Source: Nigerium sp. (lineage in GTDB: Bacteria > Actinomycetota > Actinomycetes > Propionibacteriales > Propionibacteriaceae). From it: a DNA stretch of 45,617 nt. The translations under genes were made by a program, and so were the position numbers. The notes under the pieces are model-generated. The model was not told the origin of the DNA, searched no databases, and saw nothing but the letters and a program-made list of their open reading frames with translations. This document shows positions 1 to 9,177 of this stretch, in pieces (position 1 is the first letter of the stretch; each line of letters opens with the position of its first letter). Where the stretch lies: positions 1 to 45,617 of the forward strand of contig JADJTH010000004.1 in the NCBI GenBank assembly GCA_016711325.1, written 5' to 3'.

Positions 1-1579
1 GCGCCACTGTTGCCAGGACGCGGGATCGACGGCGTCCGCCGCGCCGCGTGGGTCGACCGACGGATCGCCAGTGCTCGCCGCCAGGGCGGCGTCCTGCCCT
101 CACCTTCCATCAGCCGCCGCCAGCGCCTGCTCGGCGGCGCAAGGGGAGCCGAGTCGAGACCGAGCAGATAGGTCCCGCGGGTTCACGAGGCACGCCGGCG
201 AGGGCTGCGGTGCAGGGCATGCCAGCTCAGCTCACCGGCGCCCGACAGCGGGATGATCGTCTGCACGAACGTGTAATACCGGCAGCCCGCGGTGAGCAGC
301 GTCCGTCACTGCGGCCAGGAGTTCCGGACGCCGGGAGTCGCGCGGACGGCGCCGGTCCCACGCGGCGACCACGGCTTCGTACCCGGGCGGCAGGCCCTCG
401 TCACGCCACCGCTTGAGGAAGAACGCGCCACCCTGGAAGAGCAGCCGGAAGGCCGGCAGCGAAACGCCGGTCACCCGACGCACGCGTCGTTGGCGTAGCG
501 GCAGTACGCGTAGCCGTTGACCGTGGGGAAGTCGATGTCCAGGTCGGCGAACTGGCCCGGCGGGCGTCCGCAGGCGACGCCGAGGTCGCCCATCAGCGCC
601 AGCAGGCTGCGAAGGTACCCCTCGGCCATCAGATCGGCGAACAGGGCGTGAGCGGAGTCGGGCAACTGCTCGACGATGCTCGCCCGGAAGTACATGGCGC
701 CCGGTTCGGCTCGGCCACTCGTCGGGCACCTCGGCGACCGGCTGGGGAGCGCGGTGATCGGACGCGCCTTGCAGGATATGGAGCCCGGCGGCGTCCTTGG
801 CCCATTCGATGTCCTGCGGGACGCCGAAGTGATCCTCGATGCGATCCCCGATCCTCGCCAGTTCGATCGCCCACTCCTCGGTGAGCGGAAGTATCGCGCG
901 TGGGCCGGGGCGCCGGTCGGTTCGCCGCGCTCGAAGGTCATGACGGTGTGGGTGTCGCGGTCGATGACCCAGGTGTCGGGGTTCACCGTGCCCGCCACGA
1001 CGGCCTCGCCCAGCCCGTGGGCGGCGGTGATCATCGTCTCGCGTCGACGGCCGTTGACCGGGTTGGCGGTGAACATGACCCCGGCGGCGTCGGCGTCCAC
1101 CATGAGCTGAACGACGACCGCGATGCCGATCCCCGCCGGATCGACGCCGTGTTCACGGCGATAGGCGACGGCGCGCTCGGAGAACAGCGAGGCCCAGCAG
1201 CCGGCGACGGCGCTGACCACCGCCTCGGGGCCGTCCACGTCGAGGAAGGTCTCCTGCTGGCCGGCGAAACTGGCCTCGGGAAGATCCTCCGCCGTCGCCG
1301 AGGAACGCACCGCGACCCGCGTTCCCTCGCTCGTGGTCGTGGTCGTGGCAGGTGTCCCTGCCCGTCGATGAGTTGGCGCCAGGCCGCTGTGATCTGGGCG
1401 CCGATCGCCGGCGGCACCGAACCGTCGGGATTACGCCGGTGGTAGGCGTCGGTCGTGATCACGAATCCGGGCGGCACCTCGAACCCGGCTCGGACCAACT
1501 CGCCGAGATTCGCCGCCTTGCCGCCCACGAGCGCCAGGTCGCCGGCGCCCACCTGTTCCCACCACACGATGCTGGACAT
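1..1579 (-). CDS. PEP synthase-like PEP/pyruvate-binding protein (partial, frameshifted)
   Basis: This is the ATP-grasp nucleotide-binding half of a phosphoenolpyruvate synthase or related PEP-utilising enzyme. The protein starts at ATG 1579 behind GGAGGGGT and opens with the family hallmark LVGGKAANLGELVRAGFEVP. A later segment reads RSSATAEDLPEASFAGQQ, followed by GVMFTANPVNGRR and GLGEAVVAG, the usual PpsA/PPDK ATP-grasp blocks. A further segment (about 700-480) contains YFRASIVEQLPD and NGYAYCRYAND, as in actinobacterial PEP-synthase-like proteins. No single frame carries it. The frame changes near 1310-1380, several times between 640 and 900, near 480 and near 300. The phosphohistidine and PEP-binding C-terminal domains would lie left of the window. 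Rifampicin phosphotransferase has the same N-terminal fold and cannot be excluded. The breaks look like sequencing indels, although a decaying gene is possible. Confidence 0.75.
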
Positions 1580-1811
1580 CCCGCACCCCTCCACACGGAC
1601 GCCCGCCCGCCGGGCGATCTTCGTCGAGCCTACGCCTTGCCCGGATCGATCGGGGGGTTCACCGCGTGTGTGACGTCGCCGATGCACATTTCCTGCCACT
1701 CAACCGATGGCGCGAGAGCGCGACAAGGGGGAACGCACGGCCAATCCGGATTGAGAGGCAGAATTTACCGCCGGCGCCCAGCACACCGGTGGCTCCCGGG
1801 GCAGATCACGG

Positions 1812-2472
1812 TCAGGCGGGACGCAGCAGGCCCGCGCGCTCGGCGAGGACGGCGATCCCGACGCGGTTCGCCACCCAGCTTGTTCTGGATCGTCGAGATG
1901 TGCGTCTTGACGGTTGCCTCGGCGAGGTAGAGGCGGCCGCCGATGGCGGCGTTCGTGAGGCCCTTCGGCCACCGCCACCGCGACCTCGCGTTCGCGATCG
2001 GTCAGCGCGGTGATCACGTTCTCGGCGGAACGGCGCTGCTCGATCGCGGCGTCCCGCGCGAGTTGGTCGAGCAACTGTCGGGTGCTGCGGGGTGACAGCA
2101 CGGCATCCCCGGCGGTCACCGAGCGCACCGCGCCGATGATCTCGCTGGGGGAAGCGGTCTTCAGAAGGAAGCCGGACGCCCCGGCGGCCAGCGCCGACAT
2201 GACGGCGTCGTCGACGTCCCAGGTTGTCAGAGCGATGACGTGGGGAGGGTTCGGCTGGTCTCGGATGTGGCGAGTCGCCGCGATGCCGTCGACGCGCGGC
2301 ATGCGCAGATCCATCAGGACGACATCGACCGCGGTGGCACGCGCGGCCGCGATCGCCTCATCGCCGTCTCCGGCCTCGGCGACGACCTCGAGGTCGACCG
2401 CGCTCGACAGCAGGAACCTCAGGCCCCTGCGCACCAGGGGTCGTCGTCGACGAGGAGCACGCGGATGGCCAC
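1812..2472 (-). CDS. NarL/LuxR-type response regulator (frameshifted)
   Basis: This is the DNA-binding response regulator of a two-component system. Starting at GTG 2472, the corrected protein begins AIRVLLVDDDP, giving the acidic pocket. The phospho-acceptor is about D55 in VVLMDLRMP. T and K of the receiver are visible in ALTTWD and FLLKTAS. A C-terminal LuxR-type helix-turn-helix starts at LTDREREV and continues with ATVKTHISTIQNKLG. Three indels break it: one C is missing at 2437-2440 (in the minus-strand DDDPLV codons), one base is extra near 1959-1961, and one lies near 1875. It sits about 40 bp downstream of the histidine kinase on the same strand, so the two form one operon. The target genes are unknown. 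Confidence 0.82.
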
Positions 2473-2512
2473 GCAGGCATCCTAGGCCCGATCCGGGCCG
2501 AGGCCCGAGCCG

Positions 2513-3749
2513 TCAGGCCGACCGCCACGGGATCTCGACGTGGACCCGGAACGCGCCGCTGTCGTCGACGCCGTACCGTGCCGTGCCGCCCAGCAAGGCG
2601 GCTCGCTCGGCGATGCCGGCCAGACCGCGCGCGGTTCCGGCCGGGCCGCCCACCCCCGACGTAGCGGTTGCGGGCGTCGACCACGATGCCGCCGGCCGGG
2701 CCTCCCTGCACCGTCAGGAACACGTGCTCGTGCGGCGCATGCTTGCGGGCGTTGGTGAGAATCTCCTGGACGATGCGATACACCCCGCGCGTCAGGACCG
2801 GATCGGCGCTCTCCGGATCCTGGATGAAGAGGGAGGACGACAGCGCCTGTCCGGCACCGAACGACTCCTGAACCACCGTGGCCAGCTCGGACAACGGTAC
2901 GACCGGCAGGTCGGCGTCCATGGGTTCGCGCAGCATGTCGAGCAGCGATCGCAGATCGTCCATGGCCGCCCCCGCGCTCTCACGCACGACCTGGGCCGAC
3001 TGGGCCAGCCGCGGATCGTCGGTCGCGTTGGCTTCCAGGGCGCCCGCATGGAGGTTCATCAGCGACAGGCGGTGGCCCATCGCGTCGTGCACCTCGCGAG
3101 CGATCCGCTCGCGCTCTTGCCGACGCGCGACCTCGTCGCCGAGGTGTTCGGACGCCGCTCGCTCGGCTTGCGCGACCCGCCTGGCCGACACCGCCTCGCG
3201 GCGTGCCCGCACCAGCAGACCCACACCGATGGCGAGCGCGAGGCCGAGAACGACCACCACGGCCGCCTCACCGATCGAGAGATCGGCCACCTGTGCGGTG
3301 TCGTTCGGCACCGGGCCGAGTATCGATTTCCAGAATGACGCCCCGCGGGGTTGCGCGAGCGCGTCGGCGATCACCACCCAGGTGGAGGTGGCCGCGACGA
3401 GCGCCGTCGTCGCCCAGACGGCGGGGCCTCGGCGGCGTCCGAACAGGCTGGCGAGCGCGACCAGTGGAAGCGCGTTGCCCATGGGCAGCACCACCGATGC
3501 GCCCGCGGCCACGAAGGTGACGACGAACGGCCACCGATGCCGCCAGACCAGCACCAGGGGCAGGCCGATCACCGCCAGCAGCGCGAGGACCATCAGGAGC
3601 ATCACCGAGCCCGTGGCGTGGTTCTGGGTCGCCCACGACAACGGGGAAAACACCGAGGTGAGGAACCCCATCGCGCTCACGGCGAGCACGTAGATCGCCG
3701 AACGCCACCAAGGCGGGCGCCCGTCGTCGCCGACCTGCTCGAACTTCAT
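2513..3749 (-). CDS. NarL-family sensor histidine kinase (one frameshift)
   Basis: This is a membrane sensor kinase of the HisKA_3 class. The N-terminal part has about five hydrophobic segments (residues about 18-35, 48-68, 74-100, 110-130 and 160-180) and no large extracellular domain. The dimerisation/phosphoacceptor motif is AREVHDAMGHRLS, with His at about 221. The N-box of the HATPase_c domain reads EILTNARKHAP, and the glycine-rich ATP-lid region follows only after a frame change. The run of five C at 2653-2657 appears to hold one base too many. Removing one gives GLAGIAERAALLGG and a natural stop at 2513, for about 411 residues. The ATG at 3749 follows GCGAAGG. It is paired with the response regulator immediately downstream. 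Confidence 0.85.
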
Positions 3750-3927
3750 CACCTTCGCATCGTAGGGCGCACCGCCGACACCCGGCATCCGTCGATCGGG
3801 GCTCGTGGCACGCGGGAAGCTCACCCGATCGGTGGGCGTCCCGCACCCGTTCGGCCGATGTTCTGCATCGCCTCGGCGCGGTGTGCTTGAGGAACACGAA
3901 CACCACGCGTCCAGAAGGAGCACGATC

Positions 3928-4458
3928 ATGACCGAACAGCCGTTCCCCGGCCAGCAGCCGCCCGCCTTTGGTGGCCATCCCGCCGGCGGGATGCCCACCC
4001 CGCCCAAGCCCAAGAAGCCGTGGTTCAAGAAGTGGTGGGTGTGGCTCATCATCGTCATCGCGGTCAGCGTGATCGGCAGCGCCTTGGGCGGCGACAAGAC
4101 GGCCCCGAGCGACGCGCGGCAGACCACGACGAAGCCGGCCACCGACGCCACGCAGGACGACGCGCCGGCGCCCGCGCGCAAGGAGAAGCTGACGCTCGAC
4201 GACGGCTGGAAGATCGACAAGTCGAACCAGTTCATGGTGCAGGTGGTCGGCTACGTGTCCAACAACACCGACAAGGCGATCACCAACTACGTCCAGATCA
4301 CCTTCGACGCGCTGGATGCGCAGGGTGCCAACCTCGGCACCTGCCTGGCCAACACCAACACCATCGACGCCGGCGGCAAGTGGAAGTTCAAGGCCATGTG
4401 CACGGCCGACGTCAAGGAGATCTCCGAGGTGCGCTTCAAGGAGATCACCGGCTTCTGA
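3928..4458 (+). CDS. Membrane-anchored FxLYD-domain protein
   Basis: This 176-residue protein has a Pro/Gly-rich cytoplasmic N-terminus (about 1-30), one transmembrane helix (about 33-50, WWVWLIIVIAVSVIGSALGG), a Thr/Asp-rich linker and an extracellular C-terminal domain. That domain (about 95-176) contains VVGYVSNNTDKAITNYVQI, FDALDAQGANLGT and GGKWKFKA, the pattern of the FxLYD fold found in many surface proteins of unknown function. The start follows AGAAGGAG with good spacing. It is transcribed alone, divergently from the histidine kinase and convergently with the Rrf2 gene. Specific function is unknown. Confidence 0.8.
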   Translation: MTEQPFPGQQPPAFGGHPAGGMPTPPKPKKPWFKKWWVWLIIVIAVSVIGSALGGDKTAPSDARQTTTKPATDATQDDAPAPARKEKLTLDDGWKIDKSNQFMVQVVGYVSNNTDKAITNYVQITFDALDAQGANLGTCLANTNTIDAGGKWKFKAMCTADVKEISEVRFKEITGF

Positions 4459-4484
4459 GTGCGTCCGGTCGCCGTCGGGGCACG

Positions 4485-4947
4485 TCAGCGGTTCTGCCAG
4501 GCGTCCGGAATCTCGGCGAGTGCGCGCACGCGAATGGGGAGGTCGCCTGAGCCCAACTGCTCCAGGGACGTCTCGTCGAGCACCTGGCGCAGGCTGGAGC
4601 GCACGGCGATCCACAGCATCGGCAGGTGCTGGGCGACCCCGTCGTAGGTGGTGTCCTGCGGACGCCGCCCGCGCACGGCCGCCAGGGGGCCGTCGACGGC
4701 GCGCATCACGGCCCCGACGGGGGATGTCGGCGGCGGGCCGGGCCAGCCGGTACCCGCCCCGCGCGCCCTTGGTGCTCAGCACCAGGTCGGCCCGACGGAG
4801 ATCGGCCAGGATGGACTCCAGGAACTTGCGCGGTAGCCCTTGCGCGCGGGCGAGGGCGTCGACCGATATCGGCGCGTCGTCACCGGCGGCGTCCGTCAGT
4901 TGCAGCATCGCCCGCAGGGCGTACTCGGTTTTCGCCGATATCTCCAC
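4485..4947 (-). CDS. Rrf2-family transcriptional regulator (one frameshift)
   Basis: This is a small winged-helix regulator. From GTG 4947 it reads EISAKTEYALRAMLQL, followed by the recognition region GLPRKFLESILADLRRADLV and the wing STKGARGGYRL, all standard for Rrf2/CymR/IscR proteins. One G too many at 4719-4723 breaks the frame. Correcting it gives 153 residues ending DAWQNR. The corrected protein has no cysteine, so an Fe-S cluster of the IscR/NsrR kind is not possible, and a CymR-like role is a better analogy. It lies just downstream of cysA on the same strand, separated by an inverted-repeat element. Control of the sulfate genes is an inference from this position. Confidence 0.82.
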
Positions 4948-4970
4948 GCACCCATGGTCCCAGGTCTTCG

Positions 4971-5134
4971 GGGCTCGGAGAGTGTCGCGACCAGGGCGGT
5001 GCGGAAGGCGATCCACGCATGGGGCTCGGAGAGTGTCGCTATGAGCCGCTGTCCGGCCGCTCATGACGACACTCTCCGAGTCCTGGACGCGATCCCGCCG
5101 GATCACCCGTCTGAGAACGACACTCTTCGAGCCC
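4971..5134. repeat. Nested inverted-repeat element, four copies of one motif
   Basis: Four copies of CTCGGAGAGTGTCG or a one-mismatch form occur here: two direct (at about 4974 and 5025) and two inverted (5067-5080 and 5118-5131). The inner pair forms a hairpin spanning 5025-5080: a 14-bp stem, a 2x2 mismatch, then 6 bp (ATGAGC/GCTCAT) and a 12-nt loop. The outer pair can form a second arm of about 17 bp with one mismatch. The element fills the gap between cysA and the Rrf2 gene. It could terminate the sulfate transcript, but the nested layout and the related copy at 42216-42269 point to a dispersed intergenic repeat family. Confidence 0.75.
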
Positions 5135-5190
5135 ACCACGCTCCGGCCGGGTCGCTGGGTAACCGCGGGGGCCTCGGCGTCCGGCGGGTG

Positions 5191-6198
5191 TCAGCCGGCC
5201 AGCGCGGGGACGTCACCGGTGCCGGCCAGAGTCCGGGTCGGACGGACCCACACGGTGTCGCCCACCCGCAGGTCAAGGTCGGCGGCCTCGTCGCGGGTGA
5301 GTTGCGCGAAGAAGGACTCGTCCGCCTCGGGCTGGCGCAGCTCGACGCGCACCTCGAATCCCAGTCGCACCAGTCGGTCGACCTCCGCCTCGGTGACCGG
5401 CACTCCCGAGGCGTCCGCCTCCGCATGAGCCCGGGACGCATCCCGCTCCAGGCGCAGGTCGTGCGGACGGGCGAGCGTGTCGCCCAGCCGGGAGACCGAG
5501 CCCAGGAACGACATCACGAACGGATTGGCGGGGTTCTCGTACAGTTCCTCCGGGCTGCCGACCTGCTCGATCCGGCCTGCGTTGAGGACGGCGATACGGT
5601 CGGCGACGTCGAGCGCCTCCTCCTGGTCGTGCGTGACGAGAACCGTCGTGACGTGGACCTCGTCGTGCAGGCGTCGCAACCAGCGGCGGAGGTCGTCGCG
5701 CACCTTGGCGTCCAGCGCCCCGAACGGCTCGTCGAGGAGCAGCACCTGCGGATCGACCGCGAGCGCACGCGCCAGAGCCATCCGCTGGCGCTGGCCGCCG
5801 GACAGTTGCGCGGGGTAGCGATGCTGGAAGCCGGCCAGCCCGACCACCTCGAGGAGTTCGTCCACGCGACGGTTGATCTCGGACTTGGGTCGTTTGCGGA
5901 TCACGAGGCCGAAGGCGACGTTGTCGCGCACGGTCATGTGCTTGAACGCCGCGTAGTGCTGGAAGACGAACCCGATTCCGCGCTTCTGCGGAGGCAGATG
6001 CGTGACGTCCTCGCCGGCGATCAGGACCGCACCCTCGTCGAGGTGCTCCAGGCCGGCGATCGCCCGGAGCAGGGTGGACTTGCCCGATCCGCTCGGACCG
6101 AGCAGCGCGGTCAGGCTTCCGGACGGGATGTCGAGCGAGACGTCGTCGAGCGCGGCGAACGTCCCGTAGGCCTTGTGGGCGTGGGTGACGCGAATCAT
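5191..6198 (-). CDS. cysA: Sulfate/thiosulfate ABC transporter ATP-binding protein
   Basis: This 335-residue ATPase energises sulfate or thiosulfate uptake. Walker A is GPSGSGKST (about 34-42), the Q-loop is FVFQHYAAFKHMTV, the signature is LSGGQRQRMALARAL, Walker B is VLLLDEPFGALD and the H-loop is VTHDQEEALDVADR. The Q-loop sequence with YAAFKHMT is typical of CysA rather than other CUT-type ATPases. The C-terminus (about 240-335) has the short TOBE-like extension usual for CysA. The start at ATG 6198 has AAGGAG at good spacing and overlaps the cysW stop by 4 bp, which implies translational coupling. Confidence 0.93.
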   Translation of the reverse strand: MIRVTHAHKAYGTFAALDDVSLDIPSGSLTALLGPSGSGKSTLLRAIAGLEHLDEGAVLIAGEDVTHLPPQKRGIGFVFQHYAAFKHMTVRDNVAFGLVIRKRPKSEINRRVDELLEVVGLAGFQHRYPAQLSGGQRQRMALARALAVDPQVLLLDEPFGALDAKVRDDLRRWLRRLHDEVHVTTVLVTHDQEEALDVADRIAVLNAGRIEQVGSPEELYENPANPFVMSFLGSVSRLGDTLARPHDLRLERDASRAHAEADASGVPVTEAEVDRLVRLGFEVRVELRQPEADESFFAQLTRDEAADLDLRVGDTVWVRPTRTLAGTGDVPALAG

Positions 6199-7034
6199 GA
6201 GTGGCTCCTTGCAGGGGTCGGGGCAAAGTGGGCGGCGGGCCGTTTGCGGTCGAGGAGGGTCATCAGCAGCAGCGTGACGATCGCGATCATCATCAGCAGG
6301 GTGGCCGCGGCGTAGGCGCCGTAGGTGTTGTGGTCGTCGATGTAGCGCGAGTGCACCAGGAGGGTGAGCGTTTGCGAGACGCCCGGGAATCCGGAGCTCA
6401 CCATGATCACCGCGCCGAACTCGCCCAGCGCCCGTGCCACGGTGAGCACGATCCCGTAGGTGAGGCCCCACCGAATAGCCGGCAGGGTGATCCGCGAGAA
6501 GGTCTGCCATCCGGAGGCCCCCAGCGTGGTCGCCGCCTGCTCCTGCTCGGTTCCGATCTCGCGCAGCACCGGCTCGACCTCGCGGACGACGAAGGGCAGC
6601 GTCACGAAGATCGTCGCGATGACCATGCCGGGAACGCTGAAGATCACCCGGATGCCGAGCGTCTCCAGGCCGCCGAACCAGCCCTGGCTTCCCCACAGCA
6701 TGATCAGCGCAACGCCGACCACAATGGGAGAAACCGCGAAAGGCAGGTCGACGACGCCGGACAGCAGGCGGCGTCCGGGGAACCGCCCGCGCACCAGCAC
6801 CAGCGCCGTCACCACGCCGAAGACCACGTTGAGCGGCACCACGATCGCCACGATCAACAGCGACAGGTTGAGCGCCGAGATGGCTGCGGGTGTTCGGATG
6901 GACGCCCAGAACACGTCCAGCCCGGGGGCGAACGTCCGCCACAGGATGGTCAGGATCGGAAACGCGAGCAGTACCGCCAGATAGACCAGGGCGACGACGC
7001 GCAGGGCGAGTTTCGCCGGTGTCGTGAGGATCAT
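6195..7034 (-). CDS. cysW: Sulfate ABC transporter permease CysW
   Basis: This is a 279-residue inner-membrane permease with about six hydrophobic segments. The ATPase-contact EAA loop lies around EQEQAATTLGASGWQTFSRI, and ALGEFGAVIMVSSG is the typical CysW block. The protein forms the heterodimeric channel with CysT. Its start at ATG 7034 overlaps the cysT stop by 4 bp, and its own stop overlaps cysA, so the whole operon is translationally linked. No irregularity is seen. Confidence 0.92.
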   Translation of the reverse strand: MILTTPAKLALRVVALVYLAVLLAFPILTILWRTFAPGLDVFWASIRTPAAISALNLSLLIVAIVVPLNVVFGVVTALVLVRGRFPGRRLLSGVVDLPFAVSPIVVGVALIMLWGSQGWFGGLETLGIRVIFSVPGMVIATIFVTLPFVVREVEPVLREIGTEQEQAATTLGASGWQTFSRITLPAIRWGLTYGIVLTVARALGEFGAVIMVSSGFPGVSQTLTLLVHSRYIDDHNTYGAYAAATLLMMIAIVTLLLMTLLDRKRPAAHFAPTPARSHS

Positions 7035-7876
7035 CGGACGGCCTCCTGCCGCTCGTGACCCCGCGCCGCGATCGCCCGGAGCGCCAGCAGGGTCGAGAAC
7101 GAGATCGCGAGCAGGACGACGGACACCGCGGCGGCGTTCACCGGCCTGTCGATCTCGATCTGCTGCTGGATGTACTGGGAGGCGACCTGGGTCTCGCGCG
7201 GGATGTTGCCGCCGATGAGGACGACCGAGCCGTACTCGCCGATGGCCCGGGCGAACGCCAGTCCTCCGCCGGAGAGGATCGCCGGCGTGAGTGAGGGCAG
7301 GATCACCCGCCGGAAGACCGTCCAGTTGCCCGCTCCGAGCGAGGCGGCGGCCTGTTCCACATCGGTTTCGAGTTCGATGAGGACCGGCTGCACCGAGCGC
7401 ACCACGAACGGCAGGGTGACGAACGCCAGCGCCACGCCGACGCCCCAGCGGGTGGCATTGAGTTCGATGCCGATCGGGCTCGACGGCCCGTACAGCGACA
7501 GCAGCACGATGCTCGCGACGATGGTCGGCAGCGCGAACGGCAGGTCGATCAGGGCGTCCACGATACGTTTCCCGTGAAACTCGTCGCGGACGAGCACCCA
7601 GGCGATCAGCGTCCCGGTGGCGACGTTGAGGACGGCGACCGCGGCGGATATCCCGATGGTCGTGCCGAGCGCCGCCAGTGCGACGGGGGCGGTGACGGCG
7701 TCCCAGAAGCCCGCCCATCCGCCCTCGAGAGAGGCCACCACGAGCGCGGCCAGCGGCAGCAGGACGATCAGACTCAGCCACAGGGTGACCACGCCGAGGG
7801 TAAGGCCGCTGACCCCCCCGAACGCCGCGGGTTTCGATGTGCGCGGCGTCCGGCGCGTGAGGGTGGCGGCCGTCAT
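7031..7876 (-). CDS. cysT: Sulfate ABC transporter permease CysT
   Basis: This 281-residue permease has about six transmembrane helices. The blocks LIDLPFALPTIVASIVL, ETDVEQAAASLGAGNWTVF (the EAA loop that docks on CysA) and RAIGEYGSVVLIGGNIP are characteristic of CysT/CysU. ATG 7876 overlaps the stop of the binding-protein gene by 4 bp. It is partner of CysW in the membrane channel. Confidence 0.93.
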   Translation of the reverse strand: MTAATLTRRTPRTSKPAAFGGVSGLTLGVVTLWLSLIVLLPLAALVVASLEGGWAGFWDAVTAPVALAALGTTIGISAAVAVLNVATGTLIAWVLVRDEFHGKRIVDALIDLPFALPTIVASIVLLSLYGPSSPIGIELNATRWGVGVALAFVTLPFVVRSVQPVLIELETDVEQAAASLGAGNWTVFRRVILPSLTPAILSGGGLAFARAIGEYGSVVLIGGNIPRETQVASQYIQQQIEIDRPVNAAAVSVVLLAISFSTLLALRAIAARGHERQEAVR

Positions 7877-8912
7877 GCCGTCGCCTTGTCGTAGATCACG
7901 GCGATGGCGCCGGTGTCCTTGGCGAACAAGGTGGAGTCGACGGTCTTCCAGCCGCCGAGGTCGTCGATCGTCCACAGCTTCTCCGGCTTGGGGAACTTGG
8001 CGGTGAACTCGGCCGCGACTCCGGCGTCCACGGGACGGAAGCCGGCCTCGGCCCCAGCCGCTGCGCGGGAGCGGTGTAGAGGAAGTCGCGGAAGGCCGTC
8101 GCCGTGGTGAGGTTGGCGCTGTTCGAGAGGACGGCAACCGGGTTCTCGATCTTGAACGTGGACGGCGGGGTCACGTGTCCGACCTTGTCGCCCTGCTCTT
8201 CGATGAAGAGCGCTTCGTTCTCGTAGCTGAGCAGCACATCGCCGGTGCCTTGCAGGAACGTCTCGGTGGCTTCGCGGCCGGACTTCGGCTGCACCTTGAT
8301 GTGCTCGCTCACCAGGGCCTCGATGAAGGCGAGGCCGGCCTCGGGGTTCGTGCCGCCCTCGCTCTTGGTGGCGTACGGCGCCAGCAGGTTCCATTTCGCG
8401 GAGCCCGACGAGAACGGGTTCGGCGTCACCACTTCGATGCCGGGCTTGAGCAGGTCGTCCCAGTCGGCGATGCCCTTCGGGTTGCCCTCGCGGACGACGA
8501 TGGTGACCACCGAGCCGAAGGGGATGCCCCGGTGTTCGCCGGCGTCCCAGTCGGGGGCGACCAGGCCGGCGTCCACCAGCCGGGTGATGTCGGGGGTGAC
8601 GGAGAAGTTGACGAAATCCGCCTCGGCGCCGGCGGCGACCTTGCGCGACTGGTCGCCCGAGGCGCCGTAGGACTGCCGGAACTCGACGCCGGCTCCGGCC
8701 GCGGTGGCGCTGAACGCGGGAATCACCTTGTCGAAGCCTACTTTGGGGACCGCATACGCGTACAGGTTGATCACCGAGGACGCCTGTCCGCCGGCCGAGG
8801 GTGCGGTGGTGCCTTGGACGGCGTCGCTGGCACCTCCACCGGAGCAGGCCGTCACGGCCAGGGCGACGGTGGCTGCGGTCGCGGCGAGGAAGGCTCGGCG
8901 GGAGTAGGTCAT
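7873..8912 (-). CDS. sbp: Sulfate-binding lipoprotein (one frameshift)
   Basis: This is the substrate-binding component of the sulfate transporter. The N-terminus has a twin-arginine-like YSRRAFLA, a hydrophobic stretch and a lipobox ending at Cys23 (AVTAC), so it is probably a Tat-exported lipoprotein. The mature part has the Sbp/CysP blocks NLYAYAVPKVGFDKVIPAF, GIPFGSVVTIVVREGNPKG, VTPNPFSSGSAKWNLLA and TFLQGTGDVLLSYENEA. Near 8052-8055 one base is missing. Restoring it joins the N-terminal frame to the C-terminal block ending YDKATA, for about 346 residues. The start follows AAGGAGC. It is the first structural gene of the operon, about 190 nt after the cysteine-rich leader peptide. Confidence 0.9.
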
Positions 8913-9098
8913 GGAAGTGCTCCTTGGATGAGGTCGATCGATATCTCGGTAATCCGAGAGGTGTAGTAGGCGATGTGGGTGCGTGTGCTCGCTGTGACGT
9001 CGCGGGGGACCGGTTTCGCTCAGGGGAAGGCGATGAAGAATGGGTTCCGGCCCCTGAGGGTTACCGCCGGACGGGGCGCGCGATCTCGAGAGAAGAGA
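8913..9098 (-). promoter_or_regulatory. Transcribed leader with hairpins between leader peptide and sbp
   Basis: On the minus strand the 186 nt between the leader-peptide stop and the sbp ATG hold three inverted repeats. GATCTC/GAGATC (9082-9100) overlaps the peptide stop codon. CTCAGGGG/CCCCTGAG (9051-9058 with 9019-9026) has a 24-nt loop. TCTCGG-ATTA-CCGAGA (8944-8959) lies about 20 nt before the AAGGAG ribosome-binding site. Ribosome position on the peptide could decide which hairpins form. This switching role is inferred by analogy with actinobacterial cysteine attenuators. Confidence 0.6.
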
Positions 9099-9170
9099 TC
9101 AACAGGACGCCGGACACAGACAACACAGGTCGCGGCGAAGGGCGCCGGTTCGAACCATGTGTGCGGTCAT
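9099..9170 (-). CDS. Cysteine-rich leader peptide of the sulfate operon
   Basis: This is a 23-codon reading frame from ATG 9170 to TGA 9099 whose last ten residues are DLCCLCPASC: four cysteines in the final eight positions. It has no Shine-Dalgarno sequence. A good promoter (TTGGCG, 18 nt, TACGTT) ends 7 nt before the ATG, so transcription should begin at or near the start codon, giving a leaderless mRNA. Leaderless polycysteine sORFs upstream of sulfur-assimilation genes are known in mycobacteria, where ribosome stalling at cysteine codons in low cysteine raises expression of the downstream operon. The location directly upstream of the sulfate transporter fits that role. An alternative in-frame start is the second ATG, four codons later. 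Confidence 0.72.
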   Translation of the reverse strand: MTAHMVRTGALRRDLCCLCPASC

Positions 9171-9177
9171 GGCGAGG

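Noticed and set aside
3268..5139. A 623-codon minus-strand frame joining the Rrf2 N-terminus to the histidine kinase region
   Set aside because: Only the first about 90 residues of the Rrf2 part look like protein. The rest is out of frame with the kinase and antisense to the FxLYD gene.
8944..8959. Palindrome TCTCGG-TAAT-CCGAGA as a DNA operator for the Rrf2 regulator
   Set aside because: It lies downstream of the likely transcription start, inside the leader RNA and close to the sbp ribosome-binding site, so an RNA hairpin is the simpler reading. An operator role is not excluded.
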